Origin: Neobacillus mesonae
GTDB lineage: Bacteria; Bacillota; Bacilli; Bacillales; Cytobacillaceae
Length of the DNA stretch: 64,000 nt
Assembly: GCF_001636315.1 (NCBI RefSeq)
Contig: NZ_KV440949.1
Span: 2,409,203-2,473,202, forward strand
Direction of reading: 5' to 3'
Shown: one piece after another, positions 20,536-29,245 of the stretch
Numbering within the stretch: position 1 is the first letter of the stretch
Layout: each line of letters begins with the position of its first letter
The notes under the pieces: model-generated
Databases searched by the model: none
What the model saw: only the letters and a program-made list of their open reading frames with translations
What the model was told of the DNA's origin: nothing
Position numbers and translations under genes: made by a program

Positions 20536-20715
20536 TTAGTCTTCTATTAAGTTGAGGACAGGGACATCGCGTTCATTATCCGGGTCCTTTCGGGAATAAA
20601 TCCGCGCCATTTTCGTCGTTTCGTCGACATGCTGGATGATCACCGGCGTCCCGTCATAGGTGACGTTGATCATCTCCACCGATTCGAGAATTTCTTTGGC
20701 TCTACCCACATTCAT
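20536..20715 (-). CDS. sspH: Small acid-soluble spore protein H
   Basis: 59 residues, start MNVGRAKEILESVEM, containing NVTYDGTPVIIQHVDE and ending VPVLNLIED, the H-type minor SASP family. It is made in the forespore and stored in the spore core. The open frame extends 21 codons upstream, but the ATG at 20713-20715 has AAGGAGTG in front and matches the family start. No clear sigma-G promoter could be fixed; GAATA near 20785 is a possible -35. Confidence 0.92.
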   Translation of the reverse strand: MNVGRAKEILESVEMINVTYDGTPVIIQHVDETTKMARIYSRKDPDNERDVPVLNLIED

Positions 20716-20777
20716 TTCGGTCCACTCCTTGCAAAAAAGTACATTACTACTATTTGCATTTTTTTGGATATTATTCA

Positions 20778-21218
20778 TTACATGTGGTCAGGCTGGAAAT
20801 GAATTTGTAAATGATAGGTACCTGCGTGTGAACCCTGCATCTCGAAATCATAGACTATTTCAATTTGACCGGCGGCATGTCCATGTTCTTGTTCTTGGCT
20901 TGGGACAAACTCCATTTTCCGTGCCAAAGTCGCCGTCTCAAAGACTCCAAACGGCATTTCGTAACTTCCGGTTAATTTTTGCTGCAGCTGAAACGGGAGT
21001 CTCATTTTGATTGCCCCGCTGCGTAAAATCAACATTTCCCCTTCTGATACCTTTACGATAGTGCGAACCGTGCCTACCTCCTCTAATACTTCCTCATATT
21101 GCAAATAGGATGCATTTTCTTTCTGGAAGTAGCGGCCGAAAACGATCAGCTCCATCGGGTCTGTTTCATCTATTGTCGTTTTTACCGTCACTTTTACTGG
21201 TATTTCTTTTGTCGCCAA
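20778..21218 (-). CDS. ywiB: DUF1934 family beta-barrel protein YwiB
   Basis: 146 residues from TTG (LATKEIPVKVTVKT). It is recognised as YwiB/DUF1934 by TIVKVSEGEMLILRSGAIKMRLPF and YDFEMQGSHAGTYHLQIHF; it is lipocalin-like and its function is unknown. A GTG at 21225-21227 is in frame three codons earlier but overlaps the Shine-Dalgarno AAAAGGAAG, so the TTG at 21216-21218 is the better start. In B. subtilis the gene precedes argS; here argS is absent and speB lies upstream. Confidence 0.85.
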   Translation of the reverse strand: MATKEIPVKVTVKTTIDETDPMELIVFGRYFQKENASYLQYEEVLEEVGTVRTIVKVSEGEMLILRSGAIKMRLPFQLQQKLTGSYEMPFGVFETATLARKMEFVPSQEQEHGHAAGQIEIVYDFEMQGSHAGTYHLQIHFQPDHM

Positions 21219-21244
21219 AAATCGCACTTCCTTTTAAAATGTTT

Positions 21245-21293
21245 CGCTAATAAAAGCTGAAAATCCGCTAATAGACCGGGAAATTTCGCTAAT
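21245..21293. repeat. 21-bp-period word array G (TTCGCTAATA)
   Basis: Three copies of CGCTAAT starting at 21245, 21266 and 21287, exactly 21 bp apart, immediately upstream of ywiB. The reverse complement (TATTAGCGAA) is the word of the three-copy array at 37992. Confidence 0.85.
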
Positions 21294-21321
21294 TTAAGTA
21301 TAGCCTGAAGCAGTCCCTATA

Positions 21322-21354
21322 TAAAACAAAGATGCCCGCCCTATGCAGGCGGAC
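21322..21354 (-). terminator. Terminator of speB
   Basis: GTCCGCC pairs with GGCGGGC around a 7-base loop and is followed by ATCTTTGTTTTAT on the minus strand. Confidence 0.7.
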
Positions 21355-21363
21355 ACCTAAAGT

Positions 21364-22236
21364 TTATTTTACCCAGCCAAGCAGCATTTCGCGAATCAGT
21401 TTGCTTGCGGTATTGGCGGTTTGCTCGGAAACATCATAAATCGGAGCGACTTCCACGAGGTCGGCGCCGACTACGTTTACTTCAGAGCGGGCAATTTCAT
21501 GAATCGAGGCAAGAAGCTCTTTCGACGTAATTCCTCCTGCATCCACAGTTCCGGTACCAGGCGCATGGGCCGGGTCGAGCACATCGATGTCGATTGTGAC
21601 ATAAACTGGACGGCCGGCAAGCTTCGGTAAAATTTCTTTTAACGGCTCAAGCACTTCAAATTTGGAAATATGCATGCCGTTTTGCTTTGCCCATTCAAAT
21701 TCTTCCTTCATTCCGGAACGGATTCCGAAAGAGTACACATTGGATGGCCCAATCAATTCGGCAATTTTGCGAATCGGTGTGGAATGCGACAGCTCTTCCC
21801 CTTCATAATTTTCACGAAGATCAGTATGAGCATCCATATGGATAATCGCAAGGTCAGGATACTTTTTATAAACCGCGCGCATAACCGGCCAGGAAACAAG
21901 GTGTTCCCCGCCCATGCCAAACGGGAACTTGTCCGCATCCAGTACTTGTTTAACGAACTCCTCGATTAAATCAAGGCTCTTATGCGGATTGCCAAACGGC
22001 AGCGGAATATCCCCGGCATCAAAATATTTCACCTCGTCAAGCTCGCGGTCGAGGTACGGGCTGTACTCCTCAAGACCAATCGACACCTCGCGAATCCGCG
22101 CGGGACCAAACCGCGAACCCGGACGATAACTCACCGTCCAATCCATCGGCATCCCATAAAGCACAACCTGGCTCTCCTCATAATTCGGATGACTCTTAAT
22201 AAACACATTCCCTGAATACGCCTCATCAAAACGCAT
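21364..22236 (-). CDS. speB: Agmatinase
   Basis: 290 residues, ureohydrolase that cleaves agmatine to putrescine and urea. The binuclear manganese ligands are visible in GGEHLVSWP, HMDAHTDLRENYEG and DIDVLDPAHAPGTGT. It follows speE in the same direction, so the pair makes spermidine from agmatine via putrescine. The start MRFDEAYSGNVFIKSHP has AGAGAGGAATG upstream. The 757-bp space between speB and speE is taken up by repeats, so separate promoters are possible. Confidence 0.96.
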   Translation of the reverse strand: MRFDEAYSGNVFIKSHPNYEESQVVLYGMPMDWTVSYRPGSRFGPARIREVSIGLEEYSPYLDRELDEVKYFDAGDIPLPFGNPHKSLDLIEEFVKQVLDADKFPFGMGGEHLVSWPVMRAVYKKYPDLAIIHMDAHTDLRENYEGEELSHSTPIRKIAELIGPSNVYSFGIRSGMKEEFEWAKQNGMHISKFEVLEPLKEILPKLAGRPVYVTIDIDVLDPAHAPGTGTVDAGGITSKELLASIHEIARSEVNVVGADLVEVAPIYDVSEQTANTASKLIREMLLGWVK

Positions 22237-22264
22237 CTCGGCATTCCTCTCTTTCTATCAGTTC

Positions 22265-22355
22265 GTTGGTGTCACATTGGTGTATTTAATTTTGGTTTGG
22301 TGTCAGCACCATTCATGGACACGATTCCACATGGTGTGGACACAATTTTTTACAG
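22265..22355. repeat. Degenerate remnants of the GGTGTCAGGCACC repeat
   Basis: Several imperfect pieces (GGTGTCAGCACCAT, GGACACGATTCCACATGGTGTGGACAC) resemble the 43-bp palindromes elsewhere in the window and the string after cls at 20340. They are probably decayed copies. Confidence 0.5.
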
Positions 22356-22373
22356 TTAGTTTTGTTCATCCAC

Positions 22374-22996
22374 TCTACTTAGTATCTAAACCGGATTTTC
22401 CTTTTTAGACATCACTTAGACGGTCTCTACTTAATGTCTAAATCGGATTTTTCCTTTCAGACATCACTTAGACGCCTTCTACTTAGTGGCTAAATCGGAT
22501 TTTCCTTTTTAGACATCACTTAGACACCTTCTACTTGTTGTCTAAACTGATTTTCCCCTTTTAGACATCAATTAGACGGTCTCTACTTAATGGCTAAATC
22601 GGATTTTCCCTTTCAGACATCACCTAGACGCCTTCTACTTAGTGTCTAAATCGGATTTTCCTTTTTAGACATCACTTAGACGGACTCTACTTAGTGTCTA
22701 AACCGAATTTTCCCTTTCAGACATCAATTAGACGGACTCTACTTAGTGTCTAAACCGGATTTTCCCTTTCAGACATCAATTAGACGGACTACTTAGTGTC
22801 TAAACCGGATTTTCCCTTTCAGACATCACTTAGACTGTCTCTACTTAATATCTAAACCGGATTTTCCCTTTCAGACATCACCTAGACGCCTTCTACTTAG
22901 TGTCTAAACTGATTTTTCCTTTTCAGACATCACCTAGAACGCCTCTACTTGAACTCTAAAGCCGCATTTCCCCTTCCAGAAGGCGGCTAGAGTTTA
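22374..22996. repeat. 52-bp-period array H (TCTACTTAGTGTCTAAA ... TTTCAGACATCAATTAGAC)
   Basis: Twelve tandem units. CTACTT begins at 22375, 22427, 22479, 22531, 22583, 22635, 22687, 22739, 22789, 22841, 22893 and 22945: every step is 52 bp except one of 50. Each unit carries TGTCTAAA and, about 20 bp later, the inverted TTTCAGACA and then TTAGAC, so the single strand can form a chain of hairpins. Unlike the 21-bp arrays, the bases between half-sites are also conserved. It fills the speE-speB gap and its last unit runs into the speE stop. Confidence 0.95.
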
Positions 22997-23824
22997 TTTT
23001 ACCAAATCTCCGACAAATTTCGGCAGGACAAATGCTGCTTTGTGGAGCTCTTTTGTGTAGTATTTTGTTTCAATTTCGTGGAAGCGGTCATCTGATACCT
23101 CCATCGGGTCATATTTTTTCGAACCGATGGTAAAGGCCCATAAGCCGCTTGGATAAGTTGGAATGTTGGCTACATACAGGCGGGTAATTGGGAAGATTTC
23201 ACGAACATCGCGCTGCACATGGCGGATTAATTCTCCCTTGAACCATGGATTGTCTGATTGAGCAACAAAAATGCCGTCCTCCTTCAATGCCTTGGAAATC
23301 CCTGCATAGAACCCCTTTGTGAACAGATTGACCGCGGGACCAACCGGCTCGGTCGAGTCCACCATAATGACGTCATACTCATTGTTGCTTTGGGCGATAT
23401 GCATGAAGCCGTCGTCTACCTGGACATCCACCCGCGGGTCATCCAGCCAGCCGGCAATCTCGGGCAGAAACTTCTTCGAATACTCAATGACTTTTCCATC
23501 GATATCGACAAGTGTCGCCTTTTTCACGCTCGGATGCTTTAACACCTCGCGGATCACACCGCCATCACCGCCGCCAACGACGAGCACATTCTCCGGATTT
23601 GGATGGGTAAACAGCGGCACATGTGCAACCATTTCATGATAGACAAATTCATCCTTCACAGAGGTCATGACCATGCCGTCAAGCAGTAGCATGTTGCCCC
23701 ATTCCGCCGTTTCCACCATTTCCAGCATTTGAAAATCGGTTTGCTCTGTATGTAAGGTTTTATTCACTTTCATGGTGATCCCAAAGTTCTCGGTTTGCTT
23801 TTCCGTAAACCAAAGTCCAGCCAT
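22994..23824 (-). CDS. speE: Spermidine synthase
   Basis: 276 residues, transfers aminopropyl from decarboxylated S-adenosylmethionine to putrescine. The nucleotide-binding motif [14 protein letters not shown] and the acidic [12 protein letters not shown] gate-keeping segment are present. Start [15 protein letters not shown] with AAGGATGA upstream. The last codons overlap the final unit of array H. It is in the same order as ywhF-ywhG of B. subtilis. Confidence 0.96.
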   Translation of the reverse strand: MAGLWFTEKQTENFGITMKVNKTLHTEQTDFQMLEMVETAEWGNMLLLDGMVMTSVKDEFVYHEMVAHVPLFTHPNPENVLVVGGGDGGVIREVLKHPSVKKATLVDIDGKVIEYSKKFLPEIAGWLDDPRVDVQVDDGFMHIAQSNNEYDVIMVDSTEPVGPAVNLFTKGFYAGISKALKEDGIFVAQSDNPWFKGELIRHVQRDVREIFPITRLYVANIPTYPSGLWAFTIGSKKYDPMEVSDDRFHEIETKYYTKELHKAAFVLPKFVGDLVK

Positions 23825-23932
23825 ATGTAATCATCCTTCCATTTTTTCTTCACAGCCACTCCCAATTGACCGAAATGCGCCTTTCAAACGGACAATCCCC
23901 CGTAAATCAAGTCATTCAACACTATCCATCTC

Positions 23933-23975
23933 ACAGCGCCTAGCGTACGTCGCTGAACAGGCGCTTCCGCATTTA
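23933..23975. repeat. Remnant of the long REP-like palindrome
   Basis: CAGCGCCTAGCG...GCTGAACAGGCGCTTCCGC contains both ends of the repeat seen in full at 28047 and 48138 with most of the middle missing. The remaining part of the 321-bp gap 23825-24145 shows only a small hairpin. Confidence 0.6.
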
Positions 23976-24105
23976 AATTTATACTACCCAAACTATTGAA
24001 TTACAATCACACCAAATTGTCTACTAAAAATAAAATTCGCGGTAAAAAATGTTTAAAAACCCATTATTTTTTCAATACTATTACTATCTGATTTTTACCC
24101 AAAAA

Positions 24106-24123
24106 CCGCCCTCCTACAGGCGG
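24106..24123 (-). other. Small GC hairpin before pbpG
   Basis: CCGCC and GGCGG separated by 8 bases, followed by TTTTTGGG on the minus strand; it ends about 20 bp before the pbpG start. It may stop leftward antisense transcription or lie in the 5' leader. Confidence 0.35.
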
Positions 24124-24145
24124 ATCTTAAAAGGTGGTGGCCATT

Positions 24146-26218
24146 GTGGAAATCATGACGGATCACGGGTTTCGTAAGACGATTAAAATTTTTCGTGCTA
24201 TATTCTTCATCAGTTTGATCGGCATGGTTTGTATGGCTATTGTCCTGATCGGCATTCTAACCTACGCAAAAATACTAGGCGCCCCGCCGCTCGCTGTGCC
24301 GCAGTCAACGCTCTATTTCGCGGATGACGGCGCGCTGATCGGCGAAAGCAACAGCGGGCAAAAAAGGTATTGGGCCAAGCTCGACAAAATTTCGCCCGAT
24401 TTGGTGAATGCCACCATTTCTATTGAGGATAAAAATTTTTTCGATCACCATGGCTTTGATTATAAGCGGATTGCCGGGGCGGTCATTGCTGATATCAAGG
24501 CGTTTGCCAAGGTGCAGGGGGCGAGCACCATCAGCCAGCAGTATGCCCGCAATCTGTTCCTCGAACACGACAAAACGTGGACACGGAAGCTTCATGAAGC
24601 GTTTTATACGATCCGCTTGGAAATGAATTATTCAAAGAAAGATATTTTGGAAGGCTATTTAAATACAATCTACTATGGTAACGGTGCATATGGTGCCGAA
24701 GCCGCAAGCCAGTTTTATTTTGGAAAAAAAGCAGCGGAGCTCAGCCTGGCAGAGGCCAGCATGCTTGCTGGTATTCCAAAGGGACCTGGGCTCTACTCGC
24801 CGCTTCGATCACCGGAAAACGCGAAAAAACGCCAAACAATTATTTTAAACAGCATGGTGCACAACGGCTATATTACCAAAAAACAAGCGGCGGCCGCTTC
24901 CCAAGAGAAGCTTACATTCACAGGCGTTCATACGACGCAAAAGGTGAAGGCGGCCCCATATTTTCAGGATGCCGTCAAAAACGCCTTGAAGAATCAGCTC
25001 CATTTAGATGACCGCACAATTGCCCTTGGCGGACTGAAGGTGTACACCACCCTTAATGTTAAGCAGCAAAAAGCGGCGGAGGAGCAAATTCAAAAATATG
25101 TATCTCATTCTTCTGAGATTCAAGTGGCATTAGTCGCCATGAATCCGAAAAACGGTTATGTCAAAGCTATGGTTGGCGGCCGGGATTACGAGAAAAGCCC
25201 GTTTAACCGGGCTGTTCAGGCGATCAGGCAGCCAGGGTCAACCATTAAGCCGCTGCTCTACTACGCCGCCTTAGAGAATGGCTTTACCCCTTCATCCATG
25301 ATGCGAAGCGAGTCGACAACGTTTCATTTTGATGACGGCAGCTTGGATTATAAGCCGCATAACTTCAACAACAAGTATGCCAACGGTGAAATCACGCTCG
25401 CCCAGGCGCTGGCCGTGTCCGACAATATTTATGCCGTGAAAACCCATTTGTTTTTAGGCGAAGAAGTGCTGGCGGAGACCGCAAAGAAATTCGGGCTGTC
25501 GACAAAAATGATGCAGGTGCCTTCACTTGCCCTCGGCACATCCGGGGTCCGTGTGATTGAAATGGCCAATGCTTACAGCCTGTTTGCCAATGGCGGCAAG
25601 CGCGTCTACCCGACGTTGATTACGAGAGTGGAAGACTATAATGGCAAGGTGATTTTTGAAAGAAAACAAGAAACGGAAAAGATTCTTGACCCGGCCAAAG
25701 CCTATGTGATGACGCAAATGCTGACCGGCGTGTTCGATCGGAAGCTGAACGGCTATGCCAAAGTAACCGGCAGCACGATTGCGGACGACCTGACAAGACC
25801 GTATGCCGGAAAATCCGGGTCGACGGAGACGGACAGCTGGATGATCGGTTATTCGCCCCAGCTTGTTACCGCTGTTTGGGCAGGCTATGATGTCGGCAAA
25901 CCGATTGAGCTTCGGCCGGAAAAATCGTATGCGAAAAATGTTTGGGCCAATTTTATGGAGGAAGCCCTGGATGGCAAACCGGTAAAAGCCTTTAAACCGC
26001 CAAAAGACGGGGTCATCGGGGTCTATGTCAATCCGGCAAACGGGAAGCTTGCGACTAAGGACTGTCCGGTCCGGCGCTTTACCTACTATGTCGCCGGGAC
26101 AGAGCCGAGCGAATACTGTACCGAGCACTTAAAGAACGGCGGCAGGAGCGAGGAGCCGGCCCAAGGCGGGAAAAAGGTGAAAAAGCCTTGGTACAAGAAG
26201 ATTCTGCCATGGAGTTAA
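24146..26218 (+). CDS. pbpG: Class A penicillin-binding protein PbpG
   Basis: 690 residues, bifunctional glycosyltransferase/transpeptidase. There is a short cytoplasmic tail and one membrane helix (about 20-45). The GT51 domain has SIEDKNFFDHHGFD and GASTISQQYARN; the transpeptidase has STIK (in RQPGSTIKPLLYY), SDN (AVSDNIYAV) and KSGSTETDSWM. A short Cys-containing C-terminal tail follows. The context (speE-pbpG-ywhD) matches B. subtilis pbpG, which acts in sporulation and spore cortex orientation. The GTG at 24146 has AAAGGTGG eight bases upstream and is preferred over the GTG at 24134. Confidence 0.93.
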   Translation: MEIMTDHGFRKTIKIFRAIFFISLIGMVCMAIVLIGILTYAKILGAPPLAVPQSTLYFADDGALIGESNSGQKRYWAKLDKISPDLVNATISIEDKNFFDHHGFDYKRIAGAVIADIKAFAKVQGASTISQQYARNLFLEHDKTWTRKLHEAFYTIRLEMNYSKKDILEGYLNTIYYGNGAYGAEAASQFYFGKKAAELSLAEASMLAGIPKGPGLYSPLRSPENAKKRQTIILNSMVHNGYITKKQAAAASQEKLTFTGVHTTQKVKAAPYFQDAVKNALKNQLHLDDRTIALGGLKVYTTLNVKQQKAAEEQIQKYVSHSSEIQVALVAMNPKNGYVKAMVGGRDYEKSPFNRAVQAIRQPGSTIKPLLYYAALENGFTPSSMMRSESTTFHFDDGSLDYKPHNFNNKYANGEITLAQALAVSDNIYAVKTHLFLGEEVLAETAKKFGLSTKMMQVPSLALGTSGVRVIEMANAYSLFANGGKRVYPTLITRVEDYNGKVIFERKQETEKILDPAKAYVMTQMLTGVFDRKLNGYAKVTGSTIADDLTRPYAGKSGSTETDSWMIGYSPQLVTAVWAGYDVGKPIELRPEKSYAKNVWANFMEEALDGKPVKAFKPPKDGVIGVYVNPANGKLATKDCPVRRFTYYVAGTEPSEYCTEHLKNGGRSEEPAQGGKKVKKPWYKKILPWS

Positions 26219-26292
26219 GTTTCGATTAAAATAATAATATTGAGGCTGGCTGAGCGCCGATTTGGGACCAGCAGTCCCCTATCTCACAAAAC

Positions 26293-26328
26293 GGAAAAAG
26301 CTCCGGAATGGGTCCCGGAGCTTTTTCC
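26293..26328. terminator. Bidirectional terminator between pbpG and ywhD
   Basis: A perfect 14-bp stem GGAAAAAGCTCCGG/CCGGAGCTTTTTCC with A and T runs on both sides, serving the two convergent genes. Confidence 0.92.
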
Positions 26329-26433
26329 TGTCCTAGTCTTACAGTGTTTTTCACACTTCTTATAATACTACCCATTTTTTTAAAAAACTACAAGAGATTA
26401 CACATTTTATTTTCCCAAAAAAATTTCTAAATT

Positions 26434-26943
26434 TCACAAATTTGTCAAACTTTCCTTCAATTCATCACTTGAATTATTCCATAACACTTCATTATGGGCG
26501 CGGAGGAAGTCAGCCAGCACCTTCTTGGACTTTGCATCCATCTCATCGACGATAATATGGCGCTTCAGCGATTTATCCATGCGGTTGACATGCACAGGCA
26601 GCGACTTGTAGCCGCGGCGGATTTCCCGGTCCACGGTCATGTAGCACGCGGTCACGCCGGCATAATACGGCCCTTCTTCTTTGCGGTCAATGGTGACCCA
26701 CACAAGCCAGTACGGCTTGCCGTTTGGAACTTCTTCTTTATTCGGTAAAAACTTGATCCCCTTTTCGACGGCACTGCGGGCATGCATTGCACCGATGTCA
26801 ATTTCCGCCTCGCCTGCCTCGACGTCAATGATGACCGGAGAAACGTTATCGAGACTGAGAGCACCTTTACCAAAGCCTTTATGCCCGTCAGTCGGATCAC
26901 TTTTGATAATATTAAAGCCTATTTTTTTCTTTTTTTCTTCCAT
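26434..26943 (-). CDS. ywhD: YwhD family protein
   Basis: 169 residues recognised as YwhD by MEEKKKKIGFNIIKSDPTDGHKGFGKG and its place before ywhC. The function is unknown. It is soluble with no signal or membrane segment. AAAGGAGG is 12 bases from the ATG, longer than usual; no better start was found. It runs in tandem with ywhC (18 bp apart), so they are probably one operon. Confidence 0.9.
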   Translation of the reverse strand: MEEKKKKIGFNIIKSDPTDGHKGFGKGALSLDNVSPVIIDVEAGEAEIDIGAMHARSAVEKGIKFLPNKEEVPNGKPYWLVWVTIDRKEEGPYYAGVTACYMTVDREIRRGYKSLPVHVNRMDKSLKRHIIVDEMDAKSKKVLADFLRAHNEVLWNNSSDELKESLTNL

Positions 26944-26961
26944 TATGGCTCAAAACCTCCT

Positions 26962-27624
26962 TTAAAAAAATACACCATAAAAGAAATTGCTTAACACGCT
27001 GGATACCCACGGAATGACAACGCCGAACAGCGGCTGAATGGTCATCGCATTAAGCGGCGGGATCAGAACTAAGATTAAAAAAACCAGTACTCCATATTGT
27101 TCATATTGTGTCATTTTCGCCCGGACATCATTAGGGGCAAGGTCTTCGATAATCCGATAGCCATCAAGCGGCGGCAGCGGCAGCAGGTTAAAGATGAACA
27201 AAACGATATTCAGCTGGATAAAAATATTCAAGAAATCATTGAAATTACCGGTTATGTTGAAGCCCATCCGGGATAAACCATAGCCCACTATAAAGCCAAC
27301 GCAGGCCAAAAGCAAGTTCGACAGCGGGCCGGCGGCGGAAACGAGAATGCCTGCCAAACGCGGCTTTTTGAAAAAGTAACGGTTGACTGGTACCGGGCGG
27401 GCCCAGCCGAATCCGGCAATCAAGATTAAGATCGTGCCGAACGGGTCTAGGTGCTGCATTGGGTTTAACGTCAGCCGTCCTTGTTTTTTCGCTGTCTCGT
27501 CACCGAATTTATAGGCGACATAGGCATGGGCAAATTCATGCAATGTAAAGGCAAACACTAACGTAATCGCCACATAGGGAATCCACTTTAGCGGGTATGC
27601 CAGAAATCCTTCCAAAGAATCCAA
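26962..27624 (-). CDS. ywhC: Site-2 protease family membrane metalloprotease YwhC
   Basis: 220 residues with about five membrane helices. The M50 zinc motif HEFAH (His29, Glu30, His33) lies in the first or second helix and the third ligand is in [12 protein letters not shown]. Members cleave substrates within the membrane; the substrate here is unknown. Translation starts at TTG (27622-27624), [14 protein letters not shown], with AAGGAGG ten bases upstream. It precedes ywhD. Confidence 0.93.
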   Translation of the reverse strand: MDSLEGFLAYPLKWIPYVAITLVFAFTLHEFAHAYVAYKFGDETAKKQGRLTLNPMQHLDPFGTILILIAGFGWARPVPVNRYFFKKPRLAGILVSAAGPLSNLLLACVGFIVGYGLSRMGFNITGNFNDFLNIFIQLNIVLFIFNLLPLPPLDGYRIIEDLAPNDVRAKMTQYEQYGVLVFLILVLIPPLNAMTIQPLFGVVIPWVSSVLSNFFYGVFF

Positions 27625-27803
27625 ACGGGTCTCTCCTCCTTATTGAAAAACGGGTTGAATTTCAACCGAACTGGCTCTATTTTCCTTATAGTATACATGA
27701 AACGGCTTCGAAAAAGAAAATCAAATGTGCGCAGGAGATATTGCAATTTTTCGTCAATTGTGGAACACTACTAGCGTAGTACATATTTAAGGAGGAATAG
27801 AGC

Positions 27804-27989
27804 ATGCCATACGTAACTGTCAAAATGCTTGAAGGACGCACCGAGGAACAAAAGAAAGCATTGGTTGCAAAAGTAACCGACGCCGTCAGCGAAACCACCG
27901 GCGCCCCAAAAGAAAACGTCACCGTCTTCATCGAAGAAATGAGCAAAAACCACTACGGTGTAGCAGGCGTCCGCTTCAGCGACAAGTAA
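27804..27989 (+). CDS. ywhB: 4-oxalocrotonate tautomerase family protein
   Basis: 61 residues; after removal of Met the N-terminal Pro (PYVTVKMLEGRTEEQKKAL) is the general base of the tautomerase superfamily, and Arg11 is also present. B. subtilis YwhB tautomerises small enol acids in vitro; its physiological substrate is not known. RBS AAGGAGG nine bases upstream. It is divergent from ywhC. Confidence 0.93.
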   Translation: MPYVTVKMLEGRTEEQKKALVAKVTDAVSETTGAPKENVTVFIEEMSKNHYGVAGVRFSDK

Positions 27990-28017
27990 TTGTAACTGCA
28001 GTAACTTTTTACACTTT

Positions 28018-28159
28018 GGTGTCAGGCACCATGTGAATTTTTCACATGTCCAGCTTCAGCGCCTAGGGGTCGAGGTCACAAGCCAATCCGTCAAGAAGGC
28101 CTGACTTGTGCTTGTCGCCCCTGAGCGAGGCGCTTCCGCTTTTCTTGGTGCCTGACACC
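28018..28159. repeat. Composite repeat: long REP-like palindrome nested in the 13-bp cores
   Basis: The outer ends are GGTGTCAGGCACC (28018-28030) and GGTGCCTGACACC (28147-28159). Inside, 28047-28140 is a REP-like element beginning CCAGCTTCAGCGCCTAGGGG and ending GAGGCGCTTCCGC, with inner GACTTGTGCTTGTC. The same inner element occurs in opposite orientation at 48138-48253. Nesting suggests the long element inserted into, or moved with, the small palindrome. It separates two convergent genes. Confidence 0.85.
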
Positions 28160-28162
28160 GTT

Positions 28163-28393
28163 TTATAGTTTTAGATTGTCCTTTGGGCTGTCGAGTTTCA
28201 TTTTTTCGAGTTCGAGGCGCATTTTTTCTGTTTCGATTAGATAGTTTTCATGTTTTAGTTTTTCTAGCTCCAGCTGATCCTTGACCATTCCTACTTTTAA
28301 TTTGGTCTGCTTTTGAAAATGGAATGTTAGAATGGCGGTGATTGGAATCCCTAAAGTCATTACAATTGCCACCAGTCCTATAAAATCATCCAT
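28163..28393 (-). CDS. Small membrane-anchored coiled-coil protein, unknown
   Basis: 76 residues. One N-terminal membrane helix (about 5-24) is followed by a charged helix rich in Leu/Glu/Lys with repeated MRLELEKMKL pattern (about 30-70), predicted coiled coil. Start MDDFIGLVAIVM with AAGGGGG upstream. The stop codon lies 3 bases from the edge of the composite repeat. I do not recognise a named family; the shape recalls small envelope-stress proteins but that is only resemblance. Confidence 0.7.
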   Translation of the reverse strand: MDDFIGLVAIVMTLGIPITAILTFHFQKQTKLKVGMVKDQLELEKLKHENYLIETEKMRLELEKMKLDSPKDNLKL

Positions 28394-28464
28394 GCCGTAT
28401 CCCCCTTACCCTCTGATAGACAAATCATAACAGAATTTCAAGAAAATTCATATTACCCAAAATA

Positions 28465-28507
28465 AAAAACACTTAGGCCCACCCCGCTTTCGGTACCCAA
28501 GTGTTTA
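28465..28507 (-). terminator. Terminator of ywgA
   Basis: AAACACTT pairs with AAGTGTTT in a long imperfect hairpin followed by TTTATTTTGGG on the minus strand. Confidence 0.8.
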
Positions 28508-28522
28508 ACACAATCCTACAAT

Positions 28523-29026
28523 CTATTGAACTTTTGCTTTTAAGCTTTCAATATACTGATACGCCTCATCGATTTCCGCCTCTGTGTAGCGCTGGCTCTT
28601 TTTTAACGTAAACACCTTATTCATAACCTCTTCCTTTGGGAGGTCATCGAAAAACAGCACTGTTGAGACAAGCTCTAAAAATCTCGCATTTTGATCGTTC
28701 ATATCCAAAAGACAATCCCCTAAAAACGGCATGTCCACTTCATTTAAGCTCAAAAACTCTTTCCCGGGCTCAGTCAGCGTGTAGCGGTATTGAAAATAAC
28801 CGCCCTTTTTTTCCTTGACCTCGTTCAAAAAACCCATGTTGCATAGCTCTTCTACTCTTGTCGTTAACTCCTCGGAGTATGGACCGTAAAAATGAAACTG
28901 AAATCTATCATTAAATGGAAATTGAATCTTTTTCGCAATGTATATCATCTTTTGCAGCTTTTTCCGCCCAATGATTTCGCCGGAAACCATAATCGCCTGC
29001 ATCAGCTTAGCATGATCTTTTAACAC
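28523..29026 (-). CDS. ywgA: YwgA family protein
   Basis: 167 residues, recognised as YwgA by MLKDHAKLMQAIMVSGEIIGRKKLQKMIYIAKKIQFPF and FHFYGPYSEELTTRVEELC, with the FYGPYS segment typical of a DUF4065/PanA-like winged-helix fold. The function is unknown. It is followed by its own terminator and preceded by ywfO on the same strand. The 219-bp gap to ywfO has no convincing gene: a 27-codon frame ending LRQDSLNLFQS lacks a ribosome site. Confidence 0.88.
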   Translation of the reverse strand: MLKDHAKLMQAIMVSGEIIGRKKLQKMIYIAKKIQFPFNDRFQFHFYGPYSEELTTRVEELCNMGFLNEVKEKKGGYFQYRYTLTEPGKEFLSLNEVDMPFLGDCLLDMNDQNARFLELVSTVLFFDDLPKEEVMNKVFTLKKSQRYTEAEIDEAYQYIESLKAKVQ

Positions 29027-29245
29027 TATTCGTCATCTCCTACTCCATGTAAAACCTATATGGCGTTTCATTCCGCTAGTTACGATTGAAATAAATTCAG
29101 AGAATCCTGCCTTAGCCGCTTAATAAAGGCGGTGCGAGCAGAGCTATGCTTCACTTTATTCATCGTGAAAAAATAGGTATCCGTACCGCAATGGATATTA
29201 CTGATTCCATTTTGCAGCGCTCCGCCCCTTTACCAAACAGCTTCT

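Noticed and set aside
22374-22996. CRISPR array
   Set aside because: The units are directly tandem with the whole 52 bp conserved; there are no unique spacers and no cas genes in the window. The same holds for 43441 and 63181, and the 21-bp arrays have words too short and spacers of only about 10 bp.
29080-29220. Short gene between ywfO and ywgA (ending LRQDSLNLFQS)
   Set aside because: Only 27 codons from the first Met, no Shine-Dalgarno, and no family recognised; left as unexplained noncoding sequence.
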